A DNA stretch of 64,000 bases from an uncultured Bacteroidales bacterium. GTDB taxonomy: Bacteria > Bacteroidota > Bacteroidia > Bacteroidales > WCHB1-69. Shown in pieces: positions 41,513-50,396 of the stretch; position 1 is the stretch's first letter, and every line of letters begins with the position of its first letter. The position numbers and the translations under genes are program-made. The stretch spans positions 46,839 through 110,838 of the forward strand of contig OMYJ01000014.1 of assembly GCA_900315245.1 (NCBI GenBank), read 5' to 3'. Below the pieces are notes generated by a model. It saw only the letters and a program-made list of their open reading frames with translations, searched no databases and was not told the DNA's origin.

Positions 41513-42610
41513 TTATACATTAAACCGAATGTGCAGGATGTCGCCGTCTTGCACTTCGTAGTTCTTGCCTTCGACCGCCAGTTTGCCGGCCTCTTTGCAT
41601 TTCAGCTCCGACCCGTATTTCACCAGGTCGTCGTATTTGATGACCTCCGCACGGATGAAGCCGCGCTCCAGGTCGCTGTGGATGACGCCCGCCGCCTGCG
41701 GTGCCAACATGCCCCGCGTGATGGTCCAGGCACGGTTCTCCTTGCCACCGACGGTGAAGAAGGAGATGAGATCCAGCATCTTGTAGGCTGCACGGATCAC
41801 CTTGTTGACGCCCGGCTCGGTCAAGCCCACGTCGGCCAAGAAGGCCTTGCGGTCCTCTTCGCTCTCCAACTCGGCGATTTCGGATTCGATCTTGGCCGCG
41901 ATGACCAACATCTCTCCGCCGTGCTCTTCCACATATTTCTTCACAGCCTCGGAATAGGCGTTCCCGGTGGCCGCATCGTCGTCATTCACATTACAGACGA
42001 ACATCACGGGCTTCTCGGTGAGCAGCATCATGTCGGCCACCACCGCTTTCTCGTCGGGCGTGACTTCCAAGGTGCGCACGTTCTGGAAACCTTCCAGATG
42101 TTCCTTGTATTTCAACAGAACAGCAAGGTCGTGCTTGGCGGTCTTCTCGCCGACTTTCGCGGCTTTCTCCACCTTGGTGATCTTGCGTTCAATCTGTTCC
42201 AGATCCTTGCATTGCAGCTCGAAATCGACAATCTCGATGTCTCTCACCGGATCCACGGAACCTTCCTCGTGGGGGAGGGCAGGGTTGTCGAAGCAGCGCA
42301 GCACGTGGATGAGCGCGTCGCACAAACGCACGTCCGCGAGGAAGCTGTTGCCGATGCCGGCACCGGTGCTCGCACCCTTCGCCAAACCGGGGATATCGAC
42401 GATGTCTAAGTTGGCATAGACCAGCTTGTCGGCATGGATGAACGAGTCGATGTGGGTCAGACGTTCGTCGGGCACCTGACACACACCGATGTTGGACTTG
42501 TTCGTACTATACGCGAAATCCGTCACCTCCGCCTTCGTGTTGGAGATGCAGTTGAACATCGTGGTCTTACCCGAGTTCGTCAGTCCTACTATGCCGCATT
42601 TTAATCCCAT
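41513..42610 (-). CDS. ychF: ribosome-binding ATPase YchF (Obg family)
   Basis: 365 aa, full length. P-loop GIVGLTNSGKTTMFNCISNT, switch region VDIPGLAKGASTGAGIGNSF, and a helical domain. The adenine-specifying NKxD replacement is expected around FVCNVNDDD. The C-terminal TGS domain includes WTITRGMLAPQAAGVIHSDL, FIRAEVIKYDDL and DGDILHIRFNV. The P-loop reads TNSGKTT where most bacteria have PNVGKST, and YSTNKSN replaces the usual PF.TIEPN. I recall this variant from other Bacteroidota. It hydrolyses ATP and binds ribosomes. Confidence 0.93.
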   Translation of the reverse strand: MGLKCGIVGLTNSGKTTMFNCISNTKAEVTDFAYSTNKSNIGVCQVPDERLTHIDSFIHADKLVYANLDIVDIPGLAKGASTGAGIGNSFLADVRLCDALIHVLRCFDNPALPHEEGSVDPVRDIEIVDFELQCKDLEQIERKITKVEKAAKVGEKTAKHDLAVLLKYKEHLEGFQNVRTLEVTPDEKAVVADMMLLTEKPVMFVCNVNDDDAATGNAYSEAVKKYVEEHGGEMLVIAAKIESEIAELESEEDRKAFLADVGLTEPGVNKVIRAAYKMLDLISFFTVGGKENRAWTITRGMLAPQAAGVIHSDLERGFIRAEVIKYDDLVKYGSELKCKEAGKLAVEGKNYEVQDGDILHIRFNV

Positions 42611-42611
42611 T

Positions 42612-42696
42612 TGTAATGGTTATTGGTTATAGGTTATTGGTTATTGAGGTTTAGAGTTTAGAGTTTATTGTTTATTGTTTGGAGTTAGAGAAAAGG
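42612..42696. repeat. composite heptanucleotide array upstream of ychF
   Basis: GGTTATT, GGTTATA, GGTTATT twice, then TTTAGAG twice, TTTATTG twice, TTTGGAG: three different heptamers in one run. It occupies the place where the ychF promoter should be; no TAnnTTTG was found. Confidence 0.8.
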
Positions 42697-42720
42697 GTTA
42701 TAGTCTCTTTTCCCGGAAGT

Positions 42721-42750
42721 TAATAGCTAACAGCCAAAAGCCAAAAGCTA
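42721..42750. repeat. heptanucleotide array (CAGCCAA/AAGCCAA), supplying a stop codon
   Basis: TAGCTAA, CAGCCAA, AAGCCAA, AAGCTAA. The last unit's CTA is the minus-strand TAG of the NifU-like gene. Confidence 0.75.
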
Positions 42751-42996
42751 AAATCCGAGAACGATGTCTTCGACGTGGTCGATTTCGGAGAGGTAGTGTT
42801 TGATCGTCTGTTCCACGCCGTTTTTGAGGGTCATCTTGGCGTGGGGGCAGGTGCCGCACGCGCCTTGGAGACGCACCTTGACGACATTCTCGGGGGTGAG
42901 TTCCACAAATTCGATGTCGCCGCCATCCTGCACTAAGTAGGGGCGGATTTGGTCGATGATCGAGATGACCTTCTGTTCTAACGTGGCGTTTTCCAT
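42748..42996 (-). CDS. NifU-like iron-sulfur scaffold protein
   Basis: 82 aa from MENATLEQKVISIIDQIRPY, a stand-alone NifU C-terminal (Nfu) domain. The cluster-binding site is ACGTCPHAKMTLKNGVEQ with the CxxC pair, preceded by the family's VQDGGDIEFVEL. It delivers Fe-S clusters to apoproteins in the cytosol. The promoter at 43015-43022 rules out the upstream in-frame ATG at 43017. Confidence 0.93.
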   Translation of the reverse strand: MENATLEQKVISIIDQIRPYLVQDGGDIEFVELTPENVVKVRLQGACGTCPHAKMTLKNGVEQTIKHYLSEIDHVEDIVLGF

Positions 42997-43014
42997 ATCT
43001 TCAAAATTAGGCGG

Positions 43015-43022
43015 CAAAAATA
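43015..43022 (-). promoter_or_regulatory. -7 element of the NifU-like gene
   Basis: Minus-strand TATTTTTG, 18 nt before the ATG at 42996. Confidence 0.55.
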
Positions 43023-43137
43023 ATAAAAATGTGAATGCGACAATTATCCTTTGAAAATATTTCCAAATTTCTTTTTGCTTGTTTTCTCTGCTTCACGGGG
43101 TTGAATTTCTGTTGTCTGTACATATTCATAATTTGTG

Positions 43138-43145
43138 TACTTTTG
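43138..43145 (+). promoter_or_regulatory. -7 element of the ABC-2 exporter operon
   Basis: TACTTTTG, 28 nt before the ATG at 43174. Confidence 0.6.
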
Positions 43146-43173
43146 CCGATTGTTTTTCGACTAAGCAAAATTA

Positions 43174-43893
43174 ATGTATAGTATTGTAGCAGACCAGCTT
43201 ACCAAGCAGTTCGGAACGTTCACTGCCGTGGATCACATCAGCTTCCAGGTGAAGCGCGGTGAGATTTTCGGCTTTTTGGGCGCCAACGGTGCGGGGAAGA
43301 CCACGGCCATCAAGATGATGAGCGGTCTGCTGCTGCCTACGTCGGGTACGGCCACCATCGCGGGTTATGACATCCTCACCCAGTCGAAACTCATCAAGAA
43401 ACATATCGGCTACATGAGCCAGCGCTTCTCCCTTTACAACGACCTGACGGTCTTCGAGAATATGCAGCTGTTCGGCACTATCTACAAAATCCCGCGCAAA
43501 GAGCTTAAGGACAGGATCTACGAAAGTCTCCGCAGTCTTGACATGGAAAAGCAGTCCGGCACGTTGGTCTCTTCCATTCCGCTCGGCTGGAAACAGAAGC
43601 TGGCGTTTGCCACGGCCATCCTCCATCATCCGGATATCGTGTTTTTGGACGAGCCGACCAGCGGGGTGGACCCCATCGTGCGCCGCGAGTTCTGGAAGCT
43701 GATTTATCAGACTGCTTCCCAGGGAGTTACCATCTTGGTTACCACCCACTACATGGATGAGGCGGAGTACTGCAACCGCATCTCTATCATGTCGGACGGA
43801 CAGATGAAGCTGATCGGCACACCCAGCGAGTTGAAGGAACAGATGGGTGTCAACAGCGTTGACGAAGTGTTTGTTAAATTTGTGAACCGTTGA
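43174..43893 (+). CDS. ABC-2 exporter ATPase subunit
   Basis: 239 aa. Walker A GFLGANGAGKTTAIKMMSGL, Q-loop YMSQRFSLY, signature-type IPLGWKQKLAFATAI (variant of LSGGQ), Walker B DIVFLDEPTSGVDP, and switch His in VTTHYMDEAEYC. It belongs to the YbhF/DrrA-like group that powers ABC-2 export of drugs, lipids or polysaccharide. The next gene starts 2 nt after its stop. Confidence 0.92.
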   Translation: MYSIVADQLTKQFGTFTAVDHISFQVKRGEIFGFLGANGAGKTTAIKMMSGLLLPTSGTATIAGYDILTQSKLIKKHIGYMSQRFSLYNDLTVFENMQLFGTIYKIPRKELKDRIYESLRSLDMEKQSGTLVSSIPLGWKQKLAFATAILHHPDIVFLDEPTSGVDPIVRREFWKLIYQTASQGVTILVTTHYMDEAEYCNRISIMSDGQMKLIGTPSELKEQMGVNSVDEVFVKFVNR

Positions 43894-43895
43894 GT

Positions 43896-44999
43896 ATGAA
43901 AGAGCTGCGCATGATATTGAAAAAGGAGTTTATCCACATTTTCAGGGATAAAATCACGCTCTTTCTGGTGTTGGCCATGCCGATAGCCTTGGTGTTGCTT
44001 TTCGGCTTCACCATCAGCTCTGAAATCCGCAACGCGAAAATTTCCGTGCTGGACCAGGCGAACGACACGCAGTCCAAACAACTTTGCAAGAAGTTGTCGG
44101 CATCGGGCTATTTCCAGATTGTCTCCTATCCGGGCAGCGAACAAGAGGCAGACAGCGACTTCAAACTGAAGAACATCAAGCTCGCCTTGGTGATTCCGCC
44201 GCACTTTGAGGAGTCTTTGTCACGCGAGCATATCGCCACGTTGCAGGTCATCAACGATGTCTCTGACCTGAATGTCGCCTCCATCCTTAACAACTATGTG
44301 CGCGCCGTGGTGCACGATTTTGAGAACGACTACAATTCCACGGCAGATATGGCGCAGAATTTCACCATCAACATAAAGATGCTCTATAACCCTACCTCGA
44401 ACAGCGTCTATATGTTTGTGCCGGGCATCATCACCCTGATCATGATTCTCGTGACGGCGCTGATGACCTCCATCACACTGGCGCGCGAGAAGGAGACCGG
44501 CACGATGCGGATGCTCCTGATCACGCCGGTCAGCAAAATCCATATCATCATCGGGAAGGTCATCCCCTATATGATTATCTCGTTTCTGAGTACAATCATC
44601 ATTTTGGTTATCAGTGTGTTGGTGTTCAAGATGCCCATTAATGGAAGTATTCCGTTCTTGTTGTTCCTCTGCATCATTTTCATGTTGACATCCGCCTCTT
44701 TCGGAATGTTGATCTCCTCGGTCAGCACTTCGCAGTTGGATGCCATGATGATCACGATGATGGGGCTTTTTCTCCCCACCGTGCTGCTGTCGGGATTCCT
44801 TTTCCCGCTGAACAGTATGCCGTTGTTTTTCCAATTGTTGGCGAACATCTTCCCTGCCAAATGGTTCATTCTCGCTATCAAGGATGTGATGATCAAAGGC
44901 TCCGGTTTTATGGACATCTGGCGCTATATGCTGGTGCTTTTCTTGATGGCAGTTGTTTTCATTGCATTCAGTATCAGACAGTTGGATAAAAGAAATTGA
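43896..44999 (+). CDS. ABC-2 exporter permease subunit 1
   Basis: 367 aa from MKELRMILKKEFIHIFRDKI. One N-terminal transmembrane helix (FLVLAMPIALVLLFGFTIS), a ~150-residue periplasmic domain (SVLDQANDTQSKQLCKKLSA), then five helices with the ABC-2 motif LAREKETGTMRMLLITPVSK. YbhS/YbhR-like. It works as a heterodimer with the next gene product; stop and start are separated by 2 nt. Substrate unknown. Confidence 0.9.
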   Translation: MKELRMILKKEFIHIFRDKITLFLVLAMPIALVLLFGFTISSEIRNAKISVLDQANDTQSKQLCKKLSASGYFQIVSYPGSEQEADSDFKLKNIKLALVIPPHFEESLSREHIATLQVINDVSDLNVASILNNYVRAVVHDFENDYNSTADMAQNFTINIKMLYNPTSNSVYMFVPGIITLIMILVTALMTSITLAREKETGTMRMLLITPVSKIHIIIGKVIPYMIISFLSTIIILVISVLVFKMPINGSIPFLLFLCIIFMLTSASFGMLISSVSTSQLDAMMITMMGLFLPTVLLSGFLFPLNSMPLFFQLLANIFPAKWFILAIKDVMIKGSGFMDIWRYMLVLFLMAVVFIAFSIRQLDKRN

Positions 45000-45001
45000 T
45001 T

Positions 45002-46126
45002 ATGAGGACGATATTGATACTAATAAAGAAAGAATTTCTGCAGGTGTTCCGCAATCCGCTGCTGATCAGCATTTTGGTTGTGGCGCCTTTAGTGCAGTTC
45101 GTGATTTTCCCCTTCTGTGCCGACTATGAAATCAAGATGCTGGATATCGCCTTCATTGACAATGACCGTTCTTCCATATCCAAGGATATCATCAACACCT
45201 TCAACTCCTCCGGTTATTTCATCCCTCATGGTGTGCTGCAAAGCCAGTCTGAAGCGGAAGAGATGATGCGGCACGACAAAATCGACATCCTGATTGAGAT
45301 TCCGGCGCGGTTCGAACATGATTTATATACCGGGCAGCCGACGCAGATCAGTTCCACGGCCAATGCCATCAACACGGTGAAGGCCGGCATCGGGACAGGC
45401 TATGTGCAGGAGGTGATCGGCGACTATATGCGCCAATTCTCCGAAAGGAACAAACTTCCTGATCAGTTCGGCGCAAGGAATGCGGAAATCAAGCTGTCAA
45501 ATGTCTATTGGTACAATGAGCAGATGAATTACAAGAACCTTATCGTGCCCGGCATCCTGGTGATTTTGGTAACATTGATCGGATGTTACGTGACAGCCCT
45601 TAACTTGGTGAGGGAAAAGGAGATAGGTACTATTGAGCAGGTGAACGTCACCCCGATTCGTCGTTGGCAGTTCCTGATCGGCAAGATGATTCCTTTCTGG
45701 ATTTTGGGCATGACCGAATTTATTGCCGGTCTGTTTATCATGAAGATTGTTTTCGGAATTACGGTGCAGGGCAGCATCCCTATGTTGTTGGGTGTCACTG
45801 CCATCTATCTGTTAGTGATGTTGGGTTTGGGCTTCTTCATTTCCAGTGTGGCGGAAAACCAGCTGCAGGCAATGTTCATTGTGCTGTTCCTTTTCATCGT
45901 GTTTGTGCTGCTAAGCGGTCTGTTCACCCCCACGGAGGGAATGCCCGATTGGGCACATAAAATCAACTATTTCAACCCCATGTCGTTCTTCATGGAGGTG
46001 ATTAAGAAGGTGGTGCTGAAAGGCGGCGATTTCCTCAGTGTGCAGAAAGAGACCATCGTCCTGTCTGTGATGGCTGTGGTCATCAACACCGGTGCCATTC
46101 TGAGCTACCGTGAGAGCAGCAAGTAG
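45002..46126 (+). CDS. ABC-2 exporter permease subunit 2
   Basis: 374 aa from MRTILILIKKEFLQVFRNPL, with the same architecture as its neighbour: one helix, a periplasmic domain, and five C-terminal helices with LVREKEIGTIEQVNVTPIRR and LFTPTEGMPDWAHKINYFNP. Last gene of the three-gene exporter operon. An outer-membrane TolC-like partner and a HlyD adaptor, often adjacent, are absent here. Its stop abuts the convergent glycosyltransferase stop with no spacer. Confidence 0.9.
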   Translation: MRTILILIKKEFLQVFRNPLLISILVVAPLVQFVIFPFCADYEIKMLDIAFIDNDRSSISKDIINTFNSSGYFIPHGVLQSQSEAEEMMRHDKIDILIEIPARFEHDLYTGQPTQISSTANAINTVKAGIGTGYVQEVIGDYMRQFSERNKLPDQFGARNAEIKLSNVYWYNEQMNYKNLIVPGILVILVTLIGCYVTALNLVREKEIGTIEQVNVTPIRRWQFLIGKMIPFWILGMTEFIAGLFIMKIVFGITVQGSIPMLLGVTAIYLLVMLGLGFFISSVAENQLQAMFIVLFLFIVFVLLSGLFTPTEGMPDWAHKINYFNPMSFFMEVIKKVVLKGGDFLSVQKETIVLSVMAVVINTGAILSYRESSK

Positions 46127-48007
46127 TTATTCCTTTTTTGATTCCATCAGACTCAGACTGTCAGCAATATGCTGCAGCGAGTCGGCGACGCGTGCGAGGC
46201 TGTCCTGAAGATTCCATTCGCGGAACCGTGCTTCGTTGCGGTAGAAGGCGACCATGGGCTTCTGCTCGAACGTCATGAGGTGTATGGCGGAGTCGGGCGG
46301 CCAGGTGCCGTTGCGCAGCTGGGTGGCCGGTATTTGGTTGCAGTAGGCCACGTAATAGTCCCATGTGGTGTCCAAACGGTCGAACCCTTTGAAAACGAGG
46401 CTGAAATGCGGGTCTTTTTGGTAAAAGAGAGCGCAGGCGGCATTCCCGTTGGTGGCAACCACAACAGGCCGCGAGACGTAATGGCTGTAAATGTCGTGCT
46501 GGTAAATATATTTCTGGATCCACGTGTTCGCCTCTTTGTTGGCCTCGAAGTTGCTGTCCAAGGCGTATTTGGAGTAAGCATTGTGGATTCCACCGGATAT
46601 CTCATTGAAATAGAGAGATGTATATGGGCTGTTTTGGACGATATGCCGGATAGGCATGAACGAGAGGAACACCAGCAACCCTAAAATGACGACGTTGGTA
46701 TATCGGTCCTGTATCTGTCGCAGCGTGCATTCCACGCCGCTGGCCGCCACCAGCATGAACAAAGGGTAGATGCAGTAGTGGATGGCCCACAACGTGTCGG
46801 GGTTCATGTAGTGCGTCTTCACCTGGTTGATGCAGAACAGGAGCGTATATATAAATATGAATATGGAGAAGGGCTTCAGACTTTTGACGGCATTCTTGAA
46901 GAAGATGAAGAATAGCAGGAAACTGATGAGCACCACGGTCGGGGTGGTGACGTACAAATACTTGACAAGGTAGCGGTTTGGGAAGTTGTCGGGACCGATG
47001 AGATGCCCTTCAAAGATTTGGTTCTGGTCGTAAGGGATGTTCGTCACCAACGAGGCAAATGCCTTGTTGGGGAGGATGAAGGAGGTCTCCAGGAAGAAGG
47101 TGCATGCCGAATGGACAATATACACGCCCACATACATGCAGACCACCACGAGCGACACCCAGCCTAATGAGACAAGGTATTCTTTGGTGAATATTTTCTT
47201 GATGGGGTTGTATAGCAGGAAGTTCAGCAGGGTGAAAACAAAAAACATGTGCAGCAGCGAGGAGCCTGCGTTGTGTATCGACAAACTCAGCAGGATGCCG
47301 GCGGCGATGCGTACCAGTCGTGAAATGCGGATTACAGGCAACTCCCTTGAGAAATAGTACATCTGCATGATGCTGTAGATGAAAAAGCAGGCGAAGGTCA
47401 CATCCACGATGTTGCTGAGCGAATATCCGAAGAATCGTGGGGAGATGAGCAGGAAGAAGGCCGTGAAGAACGCCGCCCTCCAGTTGAAGGCACGTAGCAA
47501 GATGAGGGAGAGATAAGCCACTAACAACCAGCCGAATATGGTGCTTAGGACGTGCCGGTAGGCGTATGGGTCACGGATATGGAAGGTCTTGCAGAAGGAG
47601 TAGGTGAGCAGATCCACGATTTGTGCCTGCGTGTGCGCGTACGGATGCTGCTTGTAGGCATCGGCGTCCCCGATATGGTGGAAGTGGTTGTATAACAGCT
47701 CGGAATATTCGGTTTGTGCAACCTCCCTGTCGGAAATGCCGATGTGACGGCTCAGCACCAACATCCACACGAGCGAAACCACCAACAGCGCCATCCATAA
47801 GTACTTGAAGATGTCATCGCTGGTCTTCAAAGAAAAGGAAAACTGGCTTTTTTCAATCTGGTACTTGATGTTTTGCTTTTTGGCTTTCGAAAAGCGGATT
47901 CTCCACACGTTGTCGTCGAAAAGATTGTCATAATAGAGAAACTTGTCCACCCCGTTTTTGATGCGGATGAACAGCCGTTCCCATATATTGGCGGATTCTT
48001 TTGACAT
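46127..48007 (-). CDS. polytopic membrane glycosyltransferase-like protein (GT39/GT83 type)
   Basis: 626 aa with about ten transmembrane helices. The extended first loop after helix 1 (SRHIGISDREVAQTEYSELL) carries the acidic residue used by GT-C enzymes such as PMT and ArnT. A soluble C-terminal domain (~480-626) ends in a Ser/Asp-rich helix. GT-C enzymes use polyprenyl-phosphate sugars. It starts at 48007; the longer frame overlaps the upstream gene. It follows the WbqC-like gene by 4 nt. Confidence 0.75.
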   Translation of the reverse strand: MSKESANIWERLFIRIKNGVDKFLYYDNLFDDNVWRIRFSKAKKQNIKYQIEKSQFSFSLKTSDDIFKYLWMALLVVSLVWMLVLSRHIGISDREVAQTEYSELLYNHFHHIGDADAYKQHPYAHTQAQIVDLLTYSFCKTFHIRDPYAYRHVLSTIFGWLLVAYLSLILLRAFNWRAAFFTAFFLLISPRFFGYSLSNIVDVTFACFFIYSIMQMYYFSRELPVIRISRLVRIAAGILLSLSIHNAGSSLLHMFFVFTLLNFLLYNPIKKIFTKEYLVSLGWVSLVVVCMYVGVYIVHSACTFFLETSFILPNKAFASLVTNIPYDQNQIFEGHLIGPDNFPNRYLVKYLYVTTPTVVLISFLLFFIFFKNAVKSLKPFSIFIFIYTLLFCINQVKTHYMNPDTLWAIHYCIYPLFMLVAASGVECTLRQIQDRYTNVVILGLLVFLSFMPIRHIVQNSPYTSLYFNEISGGIHNAYSKYALDSNFEANKEANTWIQKYIYQHDIYSHYVSRPVVVATNGNAACALFYQKDPHFSLVFKGFDRLDTTWDYYVAYCNQIPATQLRNGTWPPDSAIHLMTFEQKPMVAFYRNEARFREWNLQDSLARVADSLQHIADSLSLMESKKE

Positions 48008-48011
48008 ATCT

Positions 48012-48647
48012 TTAACGTGTTTCAAAAGTGTTGGCAAGGTGATGGAGATAGCTTGCTGCTTGCGGGCCTTCGTTGAACAGCAGGTCGATGATGGATAGAT
48101 TGGGCTGGAAACCGAACTTGTCCTCGAAAACTTGGTAGTAAGGTGAGGTCAAGCGATAGCGGTAGTCTGGCTTGCGTGCTTTTTTAGGATGAATTTCCAG
48201 GCGAAGGTCATCTTCCCCGTAAGGGGTGAATGTCTCAGTGAACCCGACATTAGTGCCGGTTTGCATGACCTTCAGGAGGGTGAGTGTGAGTTGCGTGTTG
48301 AAGTCGAACAAGAATTCGAATTTTTGCTCGAAAAAGGGTTTCAGGGCATCCTTGTAATAGAGGTAGAACGGGGTGTTGTTGTAGGCGGACTCGATGGAGC
48401 GCCAGTGTGCGCGTTGCCACGGGGTGACATACTCGATGCGCACCTCCTTGACGACTCCCATCCTGTTGTCATGAATCGTGGGGATGATGAGGTTCAGCAC
48501 TCCGTTGCCGTTCATGATGACGGCCCTGTTGCGATACGACTGTTTCTGGTACCGCTCCTCCCGGTCAATAAGTGTTCCATCCACGAGAAGAAAGGCGAAA
48601 TACTCCACTGGAGGGAGATAAGCGGTAGGAAGCAGACGATTTTCCAC
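48012..48647 (-). CDS. WbqC-family protein
   Basis: 211 aa. Family features: LLPTAYLPPVEYFAFLLVDG, the QSYRNRAVIMNGNGVLNLII stretch, VRIEYVTPWQRAHWRSIESA followed by YNNTPFYLYY, and LSIIDLLFNEGPQAASYL. WbqC proteins are found in O-antigen clusters and are proposed to act in sugar modification; the reaction is unproven. It is cytosolic. It lies 2 nt after the secreted protease gene and 4 nt before the glycosyltransferase, in one operon. Confidence 0.88.
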   Translation of the reverse strand: MENRLLPTAYLPPVEYFAFLLVDGTLIDREERYQKQSYRNRAVIMNGNGVLNLIIPTIHDNRMGVVKEVRIEYVTPWQRAHWRSIESAYNNTPFYLYYKDALKPFFEQKFEFLFDFNTQLTLTLLKVMQTGTNVGFTETFTPYGEDDLRLEIHPKKARKPDYRYRLTSPYYQVFEDKFGFQPNLSIIDLLFNEGPQAASYLHHLANTFETR

Positions 48648-48649
48648 CG

Positions 48650-50320
48650 TTAGCGTGCGATGATCAGTTTGGATCTGTAGGTGCGTTCGGAGCCGAAGAT
48701 GTCAACGAAATAGACACCGTTGTCGAGCGAGCTGACATTCAAGGTGAATGTCGCGTTAGTCATCACATCCATGCTCTCAACCAGCTGGCCGAGGACGTTG
48801 TAGATTTGGCAGCGAGCCTGCTCGGGCAGGAACTCGCCTTGGACAGTGATACGGCCGTCCTGGGTCGGGTTGGGGTAAATCTCAAAGGTGTATGATTCGT
48901 GATGGGGAACACCGACGATGGTGCCGTCATATTTCATGCCGAGCAGTGTCGTAGCCCCGGTGTTGTCGGGGTCGAGCCACGGTTGGAGTTTGTTGGCGGC
49001 GTTGGAGGCATTGTTGTTGGTCCAGTGGTAGTACATCCTTCCATAGTTGTCGGAACCATAAACATAGTCGCAGGAGCTCGTTCCGCTTGTCAAAGTGCCT
49101 ATAATCAGCTGGTTGGCGTTGAATAGGGGAGAGCCGGAAGAACCTTGTTCAGTGACGCCCTTGTTGGGGTTGATGAGCCAGTCAACCTTAAAGTACTTGT
49201 TGGCCATGTTGCCGGAAGTGATGGTGTTGACCGCTCTCGGGAAACTGATCTTCTTCCAGTCGCCGCCGGGATGGTGGATGCCTGCTCCTATGGATGCCGC
49301 GCCGCTTCTGTCCCATCCGGCGAAGAAAATGCTGTCACGGTACGACAATCCCAGATTGCCGGTGATCTTCAGCAAGAGGAAGTCGGACTTTGAAGTGACG
49401 TTGGTGGCACCAGAGCGCGCAACGATGACACCACCGTTGGCTACACGGTTAGAGATGCCGTAGCTGCCGTTGCAAGTGTTGAGCTGATAGAGGAAATAGA
49501 ATTTGTGCGTCTGGTCGTCGGCGGCCACACAGTGCTCGGCGGAAAGCACATACGGGGTCTTGTCCATTCTGACATTGTTGACCGTGGCACCGCTGCAAAG
49601 GTATCCACCCCAGCCACCGTCTTCAGGAACGTATGCGGTAATGCTGATGCAGACTACGGAGTTGGCAGGGGTATGCCAGGGCTGGGCTTCAGGACAAGCC
49701 ACGTCAATGTGGCAGGTGCCTTCCGCTTCTCCATGGGGGCCCTTCGTGTCGGACTGGATGTGCAGGAAATCCCTGTACACATGCATCACGGCTGCAATTT
49801 GGAATTCCCCTTTGAAGGAGGCGTTGGCCGGCTCGTAGTATTCCACAATCACTTCGTCGCCGATGATGTCATCGGTCACTAATTTCCCCACCTCCTGCAC
49901 GTCAGCGTTCGTATAAGGGCCGAAGACTTGGCTGTGGTCTGGACTGTAGATGAAGAGCTCAGCCTCTTCAGGGATGTTGAACTCGTCGAATATCAGATAG
50001 GTCATGATGGCGTTCTCCGACACGAATTCGGAGCGCCACAGAATGCTGCCGTCTTCCAGAATGTCCTTGCGGCCCGAATTGTCAAGCGTTTGGGCTACGG
50101 CGTGCCCGATTCCGAATCGTAGCGGAAGGTCTTTGTTCTGACGTGTGGCATCTTCTTTAAGCAGAGCCTCGTTGTCCGTAAAAGGCATAACATTCACATC
50201 AATGGCTTGGGAAATCCCTTTTTTCCCAAAAGAGAAAGGTTGCGGTTTTGACTGGCTCTGTGCGACTAATACACTGGAAACCAACAAAAATAAAGCCAAA
50301 AGGGTAAAATATTTCTTCAT
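48650..50320 (-). CDS. secreted trypsin-fold (lysyl-endopeptidase-like) protease with T9SS sorting domain
   Basis: 556 aa from MKKYFTLLALFLLVSSVLVA. A ~180-residue propeptide-like region with SILWRSEFVSENAIMTYLIF precedes the protease domain. The triad is His in YVLSAEHCVAADD, Asp in SKSDFLLLKI, and Ser in TEQGSSGSPLFN. The C-terminal ~80 residues (FEIYPNPTQDGRITVQGEF, ending NGVYFVDIFGSERTYRSKLI) are a clear type A T9SS sorting signal. It should be exported by the machinery whose plug protein is encoded at 31934. First gene of an operon with WbqC-like and glycosyltransferase genes. Confidence 0.92.
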   Translation of the reverse strand: MKKYFTLLALFLLVSSVLVAQSQSKPQPFSFGKKGISQAIDVNVMPFTDNEALLKEDATRQNKDLPLRFGIGHAVAQTLDNSGRKDILEDGSILWRSEFVSENAIMTYLIFDEFNIPEEAELFIYSPDHSQVFGPYTNADVQEVGKLVTDDIIGDEVIVEYYEPANASFKGEFQIAAVMHVYRDFLHIQSDTKGPHGEAEGTCHIDVACPEAQPWHTPANSVVCISITAYVPEDGGWGGYLCSGATVNNVRMDKTPYVLSAEHCVAADDQTHKFYFLYQLNTCNGSYGISNRVANGGVIVARSGATNVTSKSDFLLLKITGNLGLSYRDSIFFAGWDRSGAASIGAGIHHPGGDWKKISFPRAVNTITSGNMANKYFKVDWLINPNKGVTEQGSSGSPLFNANQLIIGTLTSGTSSCDYVYGSDNYGRMYYHWTNNNASNAANKLQPWLDPDNTGATTLLGMKYDGTIVGVPHHESYTFEIYPNPTQDGRITVQGEFLPEQARCQIYNVLGQLVESMDVMTNATFTLNVSSLDNGVYFVDIFGSERTYRSKLIIAR

Positions 50321-50346
50321 AAAACTATGGATTAATTTCAAAGCTG

Positions 50347-50354
50347 CAAAAATA
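50347..50354 (-). promoter_or_regulatory. -7 element of the secreted protease operon
   Basis: Minus-strand TATTTTTG, 26 nt before the ATG. Only 12 bp separate it from the opposing rsfS element. Confidence 0.6.
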
Positions 50355-50366
50355 TAAAAAAAATTG

Positions 50367-50374
50367 TACTTTTG
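50367..50374 (+). promoter_or_regulatory. -7 element of rsfS-ftsH operon
   Basis: TACTTTTG, 22 nt before the rsfS ATG, divergent from the protease promoter. Confidence 0.6.
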
Positions 50375-50396
50375 CAACCGTTTTTAAAATGACAGT

